The position numbers and the translations under genes were made by a program. 64,000 nt of DNA from Loktanella sp. M215 (GTDB lineage Bacteria > Pseudomonadota > Alphaproteobacteria > Rhodobacterales > Rhodobacteraceae): the NCBI RefSeq assembly GCF_021735925.1, contig NZ_WMEA01000001.1, forward strand, positions 248,001 through 312,000, read 5' to 3'. This document shows positions 52,057 to 60,981 of this stretch, piece after piece; within the stretch, counting starts at the first letter, position 1, and every line of letters begins with the position of its first letter. The notes under the pieces were generated by a model. The model was given only the letters and a program-made list of their open reading frames with translations, was not told where the DNA came from and did not search any database.

Positions 52057-53544
52057 ATGCTGACACTCGCCATCCTGATCCCGATGCTGGGGGCACTGGC
52101 GCTGGTCCTTTCACCGGGCCTTGGACATGAAAAGGCCCGGTGGCTGTCCATCGGCGCATCGGTCCTGTCCTTCGCCTGCCTGATCATCGTTTGGGCGCTG
52201 TTCAAGACCGGAGAAGAGGCACCGGCATTTCAATCCGTGGCCGAGGTGCCGTGGATCCCGTCGCTGGGTGTCGCGTGGCGCGTGGGCGTGGACGGCATGT
52301 CGCTGGCCCTGTCACTGATGAGCGGCGTGCTGTTCATTGCCTGCATTGCCTGGCCGATGGAAAACCCGGACCGGCCTATCGCTTATTACGCGTGGTTCCT
52401 GTTTCTGGAATCCGTGTCGCTGGGCCTGTTCCTCGTATTGGACCTTTTGCTGTTCTACGTCTTCTTCGATCTGAGCCTTGTCGGCATGTTCTTCCTCATC
52501 GGGCGATGGGGCCACAACGGCGCAGAGCGGGCAGCGTTGAAGTTCTTTATCTATACGCTGGCCGGATCGCTCGCGATCCTGCTGGCGATCATCGGGCTGG
52601 TCCTGTCTGTGGACCCGATCACGTTCGACATGCGCGCGCTGATCGCGGCGCAGCCACTGGCGGGCATGGACCTGCGCGGCGGGCTGATCCTGCTGGGCTT
52701 CATGGTGGGCTTTGCCGTCAAGACGCCATTGTTCCCGGTCCATACATGGTTGCCGCCGGCGCACGTCATGGCCCCCGGCCCGGTATCGGCGATCCTTGCA
52801 GGCGTGCTGCTGAAGATGGGCACCTACGGCATGGTACGCATTCCGCTGCAGATGCTGCGCGAAAGCTTTGCCGCCTATGCCCTGCCCATCGCGCTGTTCG
52901 CGCTGGCCTCGATCCTGTGGGGGGCCATCGTGGCACTGGGGCAGACCAACTTGAAACGCCGCATCGCCTACACCTCGGTCAATCACATGGGCTATACCGT
53001 GCTGGGGATCGCCGCCGCCGGGGCCATGCTGGCCGGTGCAGAGAATGCGCGGTCCCTTGCCCTGACCGGTGCCGTGGTCGAAATGGTAGCCCATGGCCTG
53101 ATTACCGGTGCCTTGTTTCTGATCGCAGGCGGGTTCTGGGCGCGCAGCCAGACCTACGATCTTGACGCCTTTGGCGGATTGGCGGGCGTTGCACCAAAAC
53201 TGACCGTCGCCGCCGTCATTGCGGCCTTCGCCAGCCTTGGCCTGCCGGGACTGGCAGGTTTCGTGGCCGAGGTGCAGATCTTCGTCGGCGCCTTTGCCGT
53301 GTTCCCCGTGATCGCAGCCATCGGCCTTCTGGGTATCCTGATCACGGCCGCGCTGTTCCTGCGGCTCTTGCAGCAGGTCTTTTTCGGCGATCTGCCGACC
53401 GCGCGGAAAGGCTTTCCCGACCTTAGCCGCCGCGAGGGGGCCGTCCTGTCGTTGCTGTTGTTCCTCGTCGTGCTGATCGGCATCTATCCGCGCTGGCTGC
53501 TGGATCTGATCGGCAGCGCAACCCGTGCGATCGTCGGAGGATAG
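52057..53544 (+). CDS. Complex-I-like antiporter subunit M (NuoM-like)
   Basis: A 495-residue protein with about fourteen helices. Key residues are Lys in GFAVKTPLFPVHTWLPPAHV, Lys in LAGVLLKMGTYGMVRIPL and the QTNLKRRIAYTSVNHMGY loop. The conserved Glu of helix 5 (FWEMMLVPMYFLI in E. coli) reads FFDLSLVGMFFLI here, an Asp instead. ATG 52057 is taken rather than upstream in-frame codons that lie inside the L gene. Confidence 0.93.
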   Translation: MLTLAILIPMLGALALVLSPGLGHEKARWLSIGASVLSFACLIIVWALFKTGEEAPAFQSVAEVPWIPSLGVAWRVGVDGMSLALSLMSGVLFIACIAWPMENPDRPIAYYAWFLFLESVSLGLFLVLDLLLFYVFFDLSLVGMFFLIGRWGHNGAERAALKFFIYTLAGSLAILLAIIGLVLSVDPITFDMRALIAAQPLAGMDLRGGLILLGFMVGFAVKTPLFPVHTWLPPAHVMAPGPVSAILAGVLLKMGTYGMVRIPLQMLRESFAAYALPIALFALASILWGAIVALGQTNLKRRIAYTSVNHMGYTVLGIAAAGAMLAGAENARSLALTGAVVEMVAHGLITGALFLIAGGFWARSQTYDLDAFGGLAGVAPKLTVAAVIAAFASLGLPGLAGFVAEVQIFVGAFAVFPVIAAIGLLGILITAALFLRLLQQVFFGDLPTARKGFPDLSRREGAVLSLLLFLVVLIGIYPRWLLDLIGSATRAIVGG

Positions 53545-53547
53545 GTG

Positions 53548-54960
53548 ATGCCAATCGGCGACTTGTCCCCAGAGATCGCGATCATCGTCGCCGCGGTGCT
53601 GGCCCTGCTGTTTGCGGCCTTTGCGCCTCGCAGGTGGCAGGCGGGTGCGGCCTTGATCGCTCTGGCAGGTATTCTTGTCGCCGCCACCCTGCTGGTGCAG
53701 CAAATTGGTGAGACGCGATTTACCTTTTCCGGCACCTGGGCCATCGACGGGGCCAGCATCTGGGCGCGGCTGATGATCCTGTTCGCGACGGCGTTCTGCA
53801 TCCTGCTGTCGCCCGGCTGGTTTCGCACGGACCCCCGCCACGGCGAATACTACACCATCCTGTTGCTGTCCGCTTTGGGTGCCATGGCCATGGCCGGGGC
53901 CGGCGATCTGCTGCAACTGGTGATCGCGGTGCTGCTGTCATCGGTCACCGGCTACACACTGGCCGCGTGGCACCGCGACTGGGCCCTGTCGGTCGAGGCG
54001 GGCATGAAATACTTTCTGATGGGGGCCTTGGCGAACGCCTTGCTGGTGACGGGCGTCGCGCTGGTGCTGGGACTGCTGGGCGACAGTGGCTACACCGCAC
54101 TCTCGGCGACCTTCGCGGCGGGTGTTACGCCATCGCCCCTGTTGTTCGTGGGCTTCGCCCTGACGCTCGTCGGCGTGGCCTTCAAATTGGGGGCCGTGCC
54201 TGCGCAGGCGTGGTTGCCCGATGTCGCCGAAGGCGCGCCGGTCCCATCCGCCGCCTTTCTGACCGTCGTGCCAAAGATCGGGGCCGCGATCGCAATGGCG
54301 CGGCTGGTGCAACTCGTCCCGCCCGACGCATTGGGACTGCGCCCTCTGCTCGCCGTCATGGCGGCTTTGACCATGACGGTCGGCAACCTCGCCGCACTCT
54401 GGCAAGACGACGTACGTCGCCTGATCGGCTGGTCCTCGGTCGCACAGGCCGGATATCTGCTGATGGCAGTCACGGTGCTGGGCCTCAGCCCCGACGCGCT
54501 GATGGCGGTGCTGGCCTTCGTCGCCAGCTACGCCATCGGCAATCTGGCGGCCTTCGCCGTCGTGGCGCACCTGCGTGGGCGCACGGCGATCGCGGACTAT
54601 GCCGGGTTGGCGCGGCGACAACCCATCGCGGCTGCAGCGCTTGTCCTGGCATTCCTGTCGCTGGTCGGTATCCCGCCGACCGTCGGATTTCTGGGCAAGC
54701 TGACGCTGTTTCTGGCAACGATGCAGGGCGGCTACCTGTGGCTGGCCTTGCTTGCCGCAGCGAATACCGCAGCGTCATTGTTCTATTATGCGCGCATCAT
54801 GGGGACCATGTATTTTGGAACGCCGCCTGACACGGTAGAGGTTCTGGACCGTCTCAGCGGGGTTGCGATGTGGGCCTCTGCCATCGCTGTCCTGGGCGGT
54901 GCCGCCGTCGCACAATTCGCGTTCGCCGCCTTCCGCGTCAGCACCCTGTTGCCGCTGTGA
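53548..54960 (+). CDS. Complex-I-like antiporter subunit N (NuoN-like)
   Basis: A 470-residue last gene of the operon. Family elements are EAGMKYFLMGALANALLVTG (Lys), VGVAFKLGAVPAQAWLPDVA (Lys), LTVVPKIGAAIAMARLVQL (Lys) and RRLIGWSSVAQAGYLLMAV. The helix-5 Glu (usual LFLGLELxSL) appears replaced, as the sequence reads LVIAVLLSSVTGYTLAAW. The start may be ATG 53548 or GTG 53545. After it no further nuo gene follows. Confidence 0.92.
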   Translation: MPIGDLSPEIAIIVAAVLALLFAAFAPRRWQAGAALIALAGILVAATLLVQQIGETRFTFSGTWAIDGASIWARLMILFATAFCILLSPGWFRTDPRHGEYYTILLLSALGAMAMAGAGDLLQLVIAVLLSSVTGYTLAAWHRDWALSVEAGMKYFLMGALANALLVTGVALVLGLLGDSGYTALSATFAAGVTPSPLLFVGFALTLVGVAFKLGAVPAQAWLPDVAEGAPVPSAAFLTVVPKIGAAIAMARLVQLVPPDALGLRPLLAVMAALTMTVGNLAALWQDDVRRLIGWSSVAQAGYLLMAVTVLGLSPDALMAVLAFVASYAIGNLAAFAVVAHLRGRTAIADYAGLARRQPIAAAALVLAFLSLVGIPPTVGFLGKLTLFLATMQGGYLWLALLAAANTAASLFYYARIMGTMYFGTPPDTVEVLDRLSGVAMWASAIAVLGGAAVAQFAFAAFRVSTLLPL

Positions 54961-55334
54961 TACGCTCGCGGCAACACCGCGGTATGACTGCGGCCATGTC
55001 ACCTGTTTCGAGTAACTGATTGCGGGGCTTCTGACCGCAATGAGATCATCCGTCATTTCGGACTACACGTCACACATTAAATTTTGTGAAATCTCGCACC
55101 TGTCATGCCGAAGTTTCGGGACGTTAGCGTCATTTCCGGCCTGACCGTGGTTTCAGAGAGGCTAGGTCTACAGGGCCAGGCTGCGTCCCATTGTTCGAAC
55201 ATCATGGCCCTTGGGCGTCAGGTTCACCGGGATCACCCCCAAGCGCTACAATTCCACCCTGCGCAACGCGGTGCGTTCGTTGTCGCCTGTGACCATCCGA
55301 CGGGTAAAATCTATCAGCTCGTGGCTAGGCGCAT
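54961..55334. other. Spacer between the complex-I-like operon and the IS cluster
   Basis: A 374-base stretch with an 81-codon open frame from 55105 that has no recognisable family and runs into the IS3 end. I see no clear terminator or RNA gene here. It may be rearranged sequence left by past insertions. Confidence 0.4.
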
Positions 55335-55444
55335 TGACCTGCTCCCCTGAAATGTCCGCGATTTGGGGTTAGTCTGTTCTTTGCAAAGGAGACAGACGAT
55401 GAAGCTATCAGGGTTCACGGAAGAGCAGATCATAGGCATTTTGA

Positions 55445-56868
55445 GATAGCGTTCTGGGGCGTGGTGTAATTTTTTCTCCGGCTCGGACTTGAGCCGGATT
55501 ATAGGGCGGCGATTTGCGCCGGGTCTATGGTACCATCTTCGCAGACGGCGGCGACTGTTTCCAGAGTCATGTAGCGGCGCGTGACCGCCCATTCGTCGTT
55601 CTGCTCTAGCATCAAGGCGCCGATGAGACGTCTGATGGCTGGTGCATTGGGGAAAACGCCAACGACGTTGGTTCGGCGCTTGATCTCTTTGTTGAGGCGT
55701 TCAAGCGGGTTGGTCGAGTGGATTTGCCGCCAACGTGCCTGCGGGAAAGTCTTGTAGGCCAGCATGTCGTCTTCTGCGCGCAGCATTAGCTCGGCGAGTT
55801 TGGTGTGACGTGGACGGAAGGCCTCGATCAGCTTCGCCCAGTGCTACTTCGATGCGACGCGTGTGTCTTCGTCAAATGCCGTCCTGAGCGCCGCCGCGAA
55901 GATTTGACGGTCCTTCTTGCCAACACAGGCCAGAGCATTGCGCATGAAGTGAAACCTGCAACGCTGGATCGTAGCCCCTAACACCTTTGCTGCTGCGGCC
56001 TTTAGACCTTTATGCTCATCAGCGATGATCAGCTTGACGCCGCGCCGGCCGCGATCAGCCAGCGAACGCAGGAACTCATCCCAAAACACCTCCGCCTCGC
56101 TGGGCTGAATAGCGACGCCCAGAACCTCGCGTCGCCCGTCCAGAGTGACCACCACCGCTACTATGGCAGCGACACTGACAATGCGTCCGGCGCGTCTGAC
56201 TTTGATGTAGGTGGCATCCAGCCAGAGATAGGGCCATTCGCCCTCCAGTGGCCTCTCAACGAAGGCTTCAACGCGTTCGTCGATCTCGACGCACAGGCGC
56301 GAGACCTGGCTCTTGGAGACGCCGGTCATGCCCATCGCTTTCATCAGATCATCGACCGAGCGGGTTGAGACGCCCTGAATGTAGGCTTCCTGGATCACAG
56401 CCGTCATTGCCTATTCCGAGGCCCGACGGGGTTCCGGGAACTCCGGAAAATATGACCCCTTCCGAAGCTTCGGAATCTGAACATCGACGGTCCCGGCCCG
56501 GGTTTCCTACCGGCGCTCACGATATCCATTCCGCTGGTTGACCCGCTCAGCACGGCGCTCATGCGCACCGGCACCGCACAGTTGGTCCACGTCGAGCGAC
56601 ATCCAACGGTCGGCGACAAAACCCAGCATCTCGGCCAGTATTTGATGGTCTGCGGTCTCTGAAGGAAGCGACTTCAGCGCCATGGCTTCTGCTATAGTAT
56701 CCTTGGTCATGGGTGATCTCCTCGATCGGTAGGTTAGGTCTGCAACCCAAATCCTAACGGAGAACGTCCATGGCCACCCAGAAACCCGCGCGGGCTTCGC
56801 CTGAGCTACGCATGGCTTCACTCAGCCCGCGCTACCTTGGGATTTACACCACGCCCCGGAGCATAGCC
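55445..56868 (-). mobile_element. IS256-family (Mutator-type) element nested in IS3 orfA
   Basis: It is bounded by an 8-base target duplication CATTTTGA (55437-55444 and 56869-56876) and by inverted ends sharing GGGGCGTGGTGTAA. The 1.42-kb length is normal for the family. It carries one transposase gene on the minus strand, interrupted by stop codons. Confidence 0.92.
55499..56710 (-). pseudogene. IS256-family transposase with three in-frame TAG codons
   Basis: From ATG 56710 (MTKDTIAEAMALKSL) to 55499 the frame is continuous over 404 codons and aligns with a full-length Mutator-type transposase: DVDQLCGAGAHE, YLWLDATYIKVRRAGRIVSV, FWDEFLRSLADRG, RCRFHFMRNALA, HSTNPLERLNKEIKRRTNVV. It is broken by three TAG codons, at 56507-56509 (NGYRERR-stop-ETR), 56410-56412 (RRASE-stop-AMT) and 55844-55846 (RVASK-stop-HWAK). 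No frameshift is needed to read through. Confidence 0.92.
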
Positions 56869-57117
56869 CATTTTGAAGGAGCACCAGGCTGGGCTTGGGG
56901 CGAAGGATCTGTGCCGCAAGCACGGCGTCAGCGATGCGACCTTCTATAAATGGCGCGCCAAGTTCGGCGGGATGGGGGTGTCGGACGCGAAGAGGCTGAA
57001 GGCGCTTGAGGTTGAGAAGGCCAAGCTCAAGAAGTTGCTGGCCGAGCAGATGATGGATGTGTCGACGCTGAAGGAGATGCTGGGAAAAAACTTCTGAGGC
57101 CCGGTGCACGGCGTCGC

Positions 57118-57620
57118 GCCGTGGATTGGGCCATGACACAGAAGGAATACCGGCAGCGGCGGACTTGTGCTTTGGCAGGCATCGATCCGCGCGTTTATCG
57201 CCGACCACCGCTGCGATCGGAAGACGTTGACCTGCGGGCACGCCTCAAGGCCCCGTCGTCGGAACGCCGGCGGTTCGGCTATCGGCGACTGCATGTCCTG
57301 CTGCGGCACGAAGCTAGTCTGTGAACTGGAAGAAACTCTACCGGATCTACAAGGAGGAGGGGCTGACCGTGCGAAAATGTGGTGGCAGAAAACGTGCGTT
57401 GGGCACCAGAGCGCCGATGGCAATCCCGCAGGGGCCAAACCAGCGGTGGAGCCTTGACTTCGTTTCCGACAGCTTGTCCTGCGGTCGCCGGTTCCGGATA
57501 CTGAACGTGATCGACGACTTCAACCTTCACCGCCCGCATTCAAGCCTCGCTGGCCTGACACCACAGGAATATGCTAACCGGTCAGAAGAAGACCAAAACC
57601 TGAACAGAGCTAACTCATAA
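57118..57620 (+). pseudogene. IS3-family OrfB with frameshift and deleted catalytic core
   Basis: The first part reads DWAMTQKEYRQRRTCALAGI to RRFGYRRLHVLLRHEASL and then stops. One frame over, NWKKLYRIYKEEGLTVRKCG continues to FRILNVIDDF, which jumps directly to NLHRPHSSLAGLTPQEYANR. Everything between the first catalytic Asp region and the C-terminus, including the rest of the DDE triad, is missing. Not functional. Confidence 0.88.
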
Positions 57621-57703
57621 ACGAGGACTCTCAGGGGAGCGGGTCAGGCGCTGCGCCAGAAGACTGGCTATGCGTTCTGACCTACCCCCCGTTCGTCCCT
57701 CGT

Positions 57704-58396
57704 TCATAACGAGACTCCTAGGGTTTGATATTCGTCGGTTTCGGGTGTGGCAAGCGCGCCGGGCGCGGTGCCATCAAGTAGCTCAAGCGCTCGGCGCGCT
57801 TCTGCGGGGGTCTTGTTCCCGAGCTAGGACGTTGTCGGAAACGATACAAGCGGGTTTCCCATAGATCCGGACTAGTGCATCCAACTCTCGTGCGACCCTG
57901 GCCCCGGAGATGCTGGTGTCGGGGACCAAGCATAGGTTTTCGCGCCAACAATCGTCATCGACCGCCAGGATGCGGAATTTGCGACAGGCCCCGAAAGTGT
58001 CGGACAGGAAGTCCAAGGACCAGCGCTGGTTCGGGCGCAATGGCATTGGCATTGGTGTGCGGCTGCCTCGCGCCCGTTTCCGGCCTCTACGGCGGCGCAC
58101 TGACAGGCCCTCTTCCCGGTAAATCCGATAGAGCTTCTTTTCGTTCATAATCATGCCCACGCGCTCCAGCAGGACGCCAATGCGCCCCTCTCGGCAGATT
58201 GCTGCGCAATCGCCTGCCGGGCAGCGGGATAACCGAACCGGCGACGTTTCTCAGCAATCTTGTTCATTTCCAGACGGATCTCCGGGTTATCGGGCGGCCT
58301 TTCGCACCGCACGGTTTTCGGTTCGACACCGATCAGGACGCAGACCCGGCGTTGAGAGATCTGATGATCCCGCAGCGCTGCGTCCCGCCGTTGCAT
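57704..58396 (-). pseudogene. Second IS3-family OrfB, deleted and frameshifted
   Basis: On the minus strand: QRRVCVLIGVEPKTVRCERP, then RRRFGYPAARQ, a frame change, EKKLYRIYREEGLSVRRRRG through LDFLSDTFGACRKFRILAVD and KPACIVSDN. It then joins a tail ending ALATPETDEYQTLGVSL at 57704. The segment after SDN with the catalytic Glu is lost. It is the partner of the intact orfA that follows on this strand. Confidence 0.85.
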
Positions 58397-58404
58397 CGGC
58401 GTCG

Positions 58405-58668
58405 TCAGAGCTTTCCCAAGAGATCCTTCAGCACAACATTGTCCAGCATGACATCTGCCACCAGGCGTTTCAGCTTCGCGTTCTCATCTTCGAGCTGTTT
58501 CAGCCGCTTGGCGTCAGACAAATCCATCCCGCCATACTTGGCCTTCAGCTTGTAGAACGTGGCAGGACCCAAGCCATGCTTCCGGCACAGATCAGCCGTC
58601 GGCAAACCAGCCTCCTGCTCTTTGATCATCCCGATTATCTGCGCTTCGGTGAAACAGCTTTTCCTCAT
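58405..58668 (-). CDS. IS3-family OrfA (second element), reading frame intact
   Basis: An 87-residue helix-turn-helix protein: MRKSCFTEAQIIGMIKEQEA, DLCRKHGLGPATFYKLKAKY, then a leucine-zipper-like coil (KRLKQLEDENAKLKRLVADV) and the usual MLDNVVLKDLLGKL end. It would normally be translated with OrfB by frameshifting, but OrfB here is broken. GAGCAGACGAG precedes the start. Confidence 0.88.
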   Translation of the reverse strand: MRKSCFTEAQIIGMIKEQEAGLPTADLCRKHGLGPATFYKLKAKYGGMDLSDAKRLKQLEDENAKLKRLVADVMLDNVVLKDLLGKL

Positions 58669-58904
58669 CTCGTCTGCTCCTTCAGGTTGGGCAGAAACTA
58701 CATCAGATCGAGGGAACTTCCGGGCAGCAGGCCACGTCGCCTCAGCAGTGTCTTCAGCTTTGGCGTCAGGCCCCGGCGCGTGCCGCTGATCAGCACTTTT
58801 GTCGTCGATACATCGTGTCCGGTTTCAAGAATATCCGTTAGGACCGTGCAACGAGCCGGGCAATTCGTCACTGACACGATGAGCATGTCCGACACGTTCC
58901 GAAG
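58669..58904. other. Spacer between the IS3 remnant and the sensor kinase gene
   Basis: It holds a 65-codon leftward open frame (58698-58895) beginning MSDMLIVSVTNCPARCTVLT. I do not recognise it and it has no clear ribosome site. It is probably rearranged or IS-derived sequence. Confidence 0.35.
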
Positions 58905-60143
58905 CTATTTCAGGCTTCTATCGTCTACGGGAATCGTGATCGTAATTTGGAAGCCACCGCTGTCTATGTTCGACGCGGCAATCGCACCGCCATGCGCTTT
59001 GATTGCACCATATGAAATTGCCAGACCAAGGCCGACACCGACGGAATCCGCCTGCGCATTCAGCCGCACGAATGGACTGAAGATTGCGTCAAGGTCAGTC
59101 TCTGGCACACCGGCCCCCTCGTCGGCCACCGCGAGTGTCATGGCTTCGGTGCTGCGGCACCCCGTCACGATCACGGTGCCCCCCGGCGGCGAATGGTTCA
59201 GCGCATTGCGGATCACGTTCTCGCACGCCCGGTGCAGAAGTTCGGGATCGCCTTGCAGGTCAAGGACGTCAGCCCCGGCATAACGCACATCGATGCCCCG
59301 GGCGCGACCTTCGAACTTCGCATCCGCAATGATATTCTCGATGATATCCAGCAAATCGAATGTCTGGAAGGAATTGACCCGCTCGCTTTTCTCGAACCGG
59401 GCCAGAGTCAGGATTTCATCGACGAGATGGTCGAGCCGCGCGATGTCCCCCTCCATCCGGCCGGCGAGCGCGACACCCCGCGCCGGTGTTTTCTCGATCA
59501 GTCCCACGGCCGCACGCAAGCGCGCCAGCGGCGACCGGATTTCGTGGGAGATGTCGTGGAACAGCCGGCTGCGCCCGTCCGATAAGGCTTGCAGCCGTGC
59601 GGCCGCATGGTCGAAGTCGCGGCCCAGGTCCTGAATTTCCTGGTTAGTCGTGCGCAAACGCCCCTGCATCCGCGTCTCCAGCCGGCCCGCTGCAAGTGAT
59701 CGCAGCCCTTGGCTCACCGCCCTGATCGGCTGCGTCAGCCACCGGGACAGCCAGATCGCCATAAATGCACTGACGCAGATGCCAAGGAACAGAGGCAGCG
59801 TCGCCGGGCGCAAGGCCATCACCACAGCGTCAGTGCTGCTGATCTGCACGACCTCAAAACAGTCCGGACCGGGCGCCCCGATGACCCCGGGCCGACCGCA
59901 GGGCACTTGCGGGTCGAGGTGGACATTCGGATGCGCCGGGGCGACCTGCTGCCAGAAGGTCAGCACGCCCGCTGCACCGGACGCGGCGTGGATCAGCGGC
60001 AACTCTTCGCGCAGAAGTTCGGGCTCTGCCATGCGCCGCGCCTCTTGCGGCGGTGTGACGTCCACGAACAGGATCAAGACCGACACCAGCAGCAGCGTCA
60101 GCAGGTTGGCCGCCCAGACGAAGGCAAAGACCCGCAGGATCAT
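58905..60143 (-). CDS. Membrane sensor histidine kinase (CpxA/BaeS-like)
   Basis: A 412-residue kinase with two membrane helices (residues 4-28 and 113-133) framing an ~85-residue periplasmic domain containing two Cys. A HAMP region follows (SRWLTQPIRAVSQGLRSLAA), then the phospho-acceptor His200 in FHDISHEIRSPLARL, the N box HRACENVIRNALNHSP, and G boxes DEGAGVPETDLDAIF and VGVGLGLAIS. The stop is at 58905 and the gene follows the response regulator by 6 bases, so they form an operon. The likely trigger is envelope or toxic-compound stress, given the divergent efflux genes. Confidence 0.92.
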   Translation of the reverse strand: MILRVFAFVWAANLLTLLLVSVLILFVDVTPPQEARRMAEPELLREELPLIHAASGAAGVLTFWQQVAPAHPNVHLDPQVPCGRPGVIGAPGPDCFEVVQISSTDAVVMALRPATLPLFLGICVSAFMAIWLSRWLTQPIRAVSQGLRSLAAGRLETRMQGRLRTTNQEIQDLGRDFDHAAARLQALSDGRSRLFHDISHEIRSPLARLRAAVGLIEKTPARGVALAGRMEGDIARLDHLVDEILTLARFEKSERVNSFQTFDLLDIIENIIADAKFEGRARGIDVRYAGADVLDLQGDPELLHRACENVIRNALNHSPPGGTVIVTGCRSTEAMTLAVADEGAGVPETDLDAIFSPFVRLNAQADSVGVGLGLAISYGAIKAHGGAIAASNIDSGGFQITITIPVDDRSLK

Positions 60144-60149
60144 GGCGCG

Positions 60150-60842
60150 TTACTCCCGGACAAGAAGATACCCGATCCCGCGCAGGCTCTGGATCGGAGA
60201 GCGGCCATCGTCGAAGCTGCCGATCTTCTGCCGGATCGCCGAGACGTGCACATCCACCGCGCGGTCGTAGGCGGCAATGGGACGGCCCAGACCCTGTTGC
60301 GACAGGTCCGACCGCGACACGGGCTTTCCGATCTGCGCCATCAACACGTCGAGGATATTGAATTCCACCCCGGTCAGCGTAATCGGTTGATTGGCCCAAG
60401 TCGCAATGCGGCGCTGCCGGTCGATGGTCAGCGGCCCTTCTTTCTGCACGGCCGCATTCTCGGTCACAGCGCCTGCAGCGCTATGGCTGCGGCGCAGGAT
60501 GGCGCGCACCCGTGCGGCCAGTTCGGCAGGCGAACACGGCTTGGCCAGATAATCATCGGCCCCCAGGTCGAGGCCCGTGATCCGGTCCGCCTCGTCACCG
60601 CGTCCCGTCAGCATCAGCACCGGCACGGTGCCTTCCGACCGGATGTGACGCAGCACCTGCAATCCGTCGACGCGGGGCATCATGATATCCAGCACGACGA
60701 TGTCGGCGCGCGCGTCGACGATGCGGCCCAAGGCACGCTCGCCATCGCCTGCGACGGACACCTGAAAGCCCTCCTGCTCCAGATACTCGCCCAGCAAGGC
60801 CGTCAGTGCTGCGTCATCATCGATCAACAGGATGCGTGTCAT
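60150..60842 (-). CDS. OmpR-family response regulator (CpxR-like)
   Basis: A 230-residue regulator. The receiver domain has acidic pocket IDDDA, phospho-acceptor Asp52 (VVLDIMMPRVDG), Thr in VLMLTGRGDE and Lys in DYLAKPCSPAEL. The C-terminal winged helix reads ITLTGVEFNILDVLMAQIGK and RAVDVHVSAIRQKIGSFDDG. It is encoded before its kinase and divergent from the RND efflux operon 139 bases away, which is its most probable target. Confidence 0.94.
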   Translation of the reverse strand: MTRILLIDDDAALTALLGEYLEQEGFQVSVAGDGERALGRIVDARADIVVLDIMMPRVDGLQVLRHIRSEGTVPVLMLTGRGDEADRITGLDLGADDYLAKPCSPAELAARVRAILRRSHSAAGAVTENAAVQKEGPLTIDRQRRIATWANQPITLTGVEFNILDVLMAQIGKPVSRSDLSQQGLGRPIAAYDRAVDVHVSAIRQKIGSFDDGRSPIQSLRGIGYLLVRE

Positions 60843-60981
60843 GGTCGAAAGGCTCCTCTCGTGGCAACCTTAACGGTCTGCCACGGCCCGGATAGCCAGC
60901 TTTTCGCTTCTTTGCACAAACTTGACACAACTTAACATCCGCCCGCGCCATATGAAACCGACCGCGTTTCGGAGCCTGTAG

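Larger units (their letters stand above)
55399..57097 (+). pseudogene. IS3-family OrfA, split by IS256-type insertion
   Basis: The 5' part (55399-55444) encodes MKLSGFTEEQIIGIL. The rest (56877-57097) continues KEHQAGLGAKDLCRKHGVSD through the leucine-rich region and ends GKNF. Removing the nested element with one copy of the duplicated CATTTTGA restores a clean 88-codon helix-turn-helix OrfA, so the insertion is the only damage to this frame. Confidence 0.9.
55335..57646 (+). mobile_element. IS3-family element, broken and carrying a nested IS256-type element
   Basis: The ends match as inverted repeats: TGACCTGCTCCCCTGA at the left and, read from the right end, TGACCCGCTCCCCTGA. orfA is split by the nested element; orfB has a frameshift and an internal deletion. 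No obvious target duplication is left. The element is not self-mobile. Confidence 0.85.

Noticed and set aside
46905..54960. Ordinary respiratory complex I operon
   Set aside because: nuoC, E, F, G and I are absent, the B/D-like protein lacks Fe-S cysteines, and the H quinone-site motifs are altered.
46905..54960. Mrp-type Na+/H+ antiporter operon
   Set aside because: Mrp has MrpE/F/G-type small subunits and no A, H or B/D-like proteins; the gene order here is that of nuo.
55105..55350. An 81-codon open frame before the IS3 element
   Set aside because: It has no recognisable domain and runs into the IS3 end, so it is not listed as a gene.
55499..56710. Amber codon recoding (TAG read as an amino acid)
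   Set aside because: Many genes in the window end in TAG, for example the alternative stop at 53542-53544, and the affected gene is a transposase in a decayed region; mutation is simpler.
60900..60981. Sigma-70 promoter for the RND operon using TTGACA at 60922
   Set aside because: A TTGACA is present but no -10 hexamer lies at a usual 16-18 base distance; a promoter must exist here but I could not place it.
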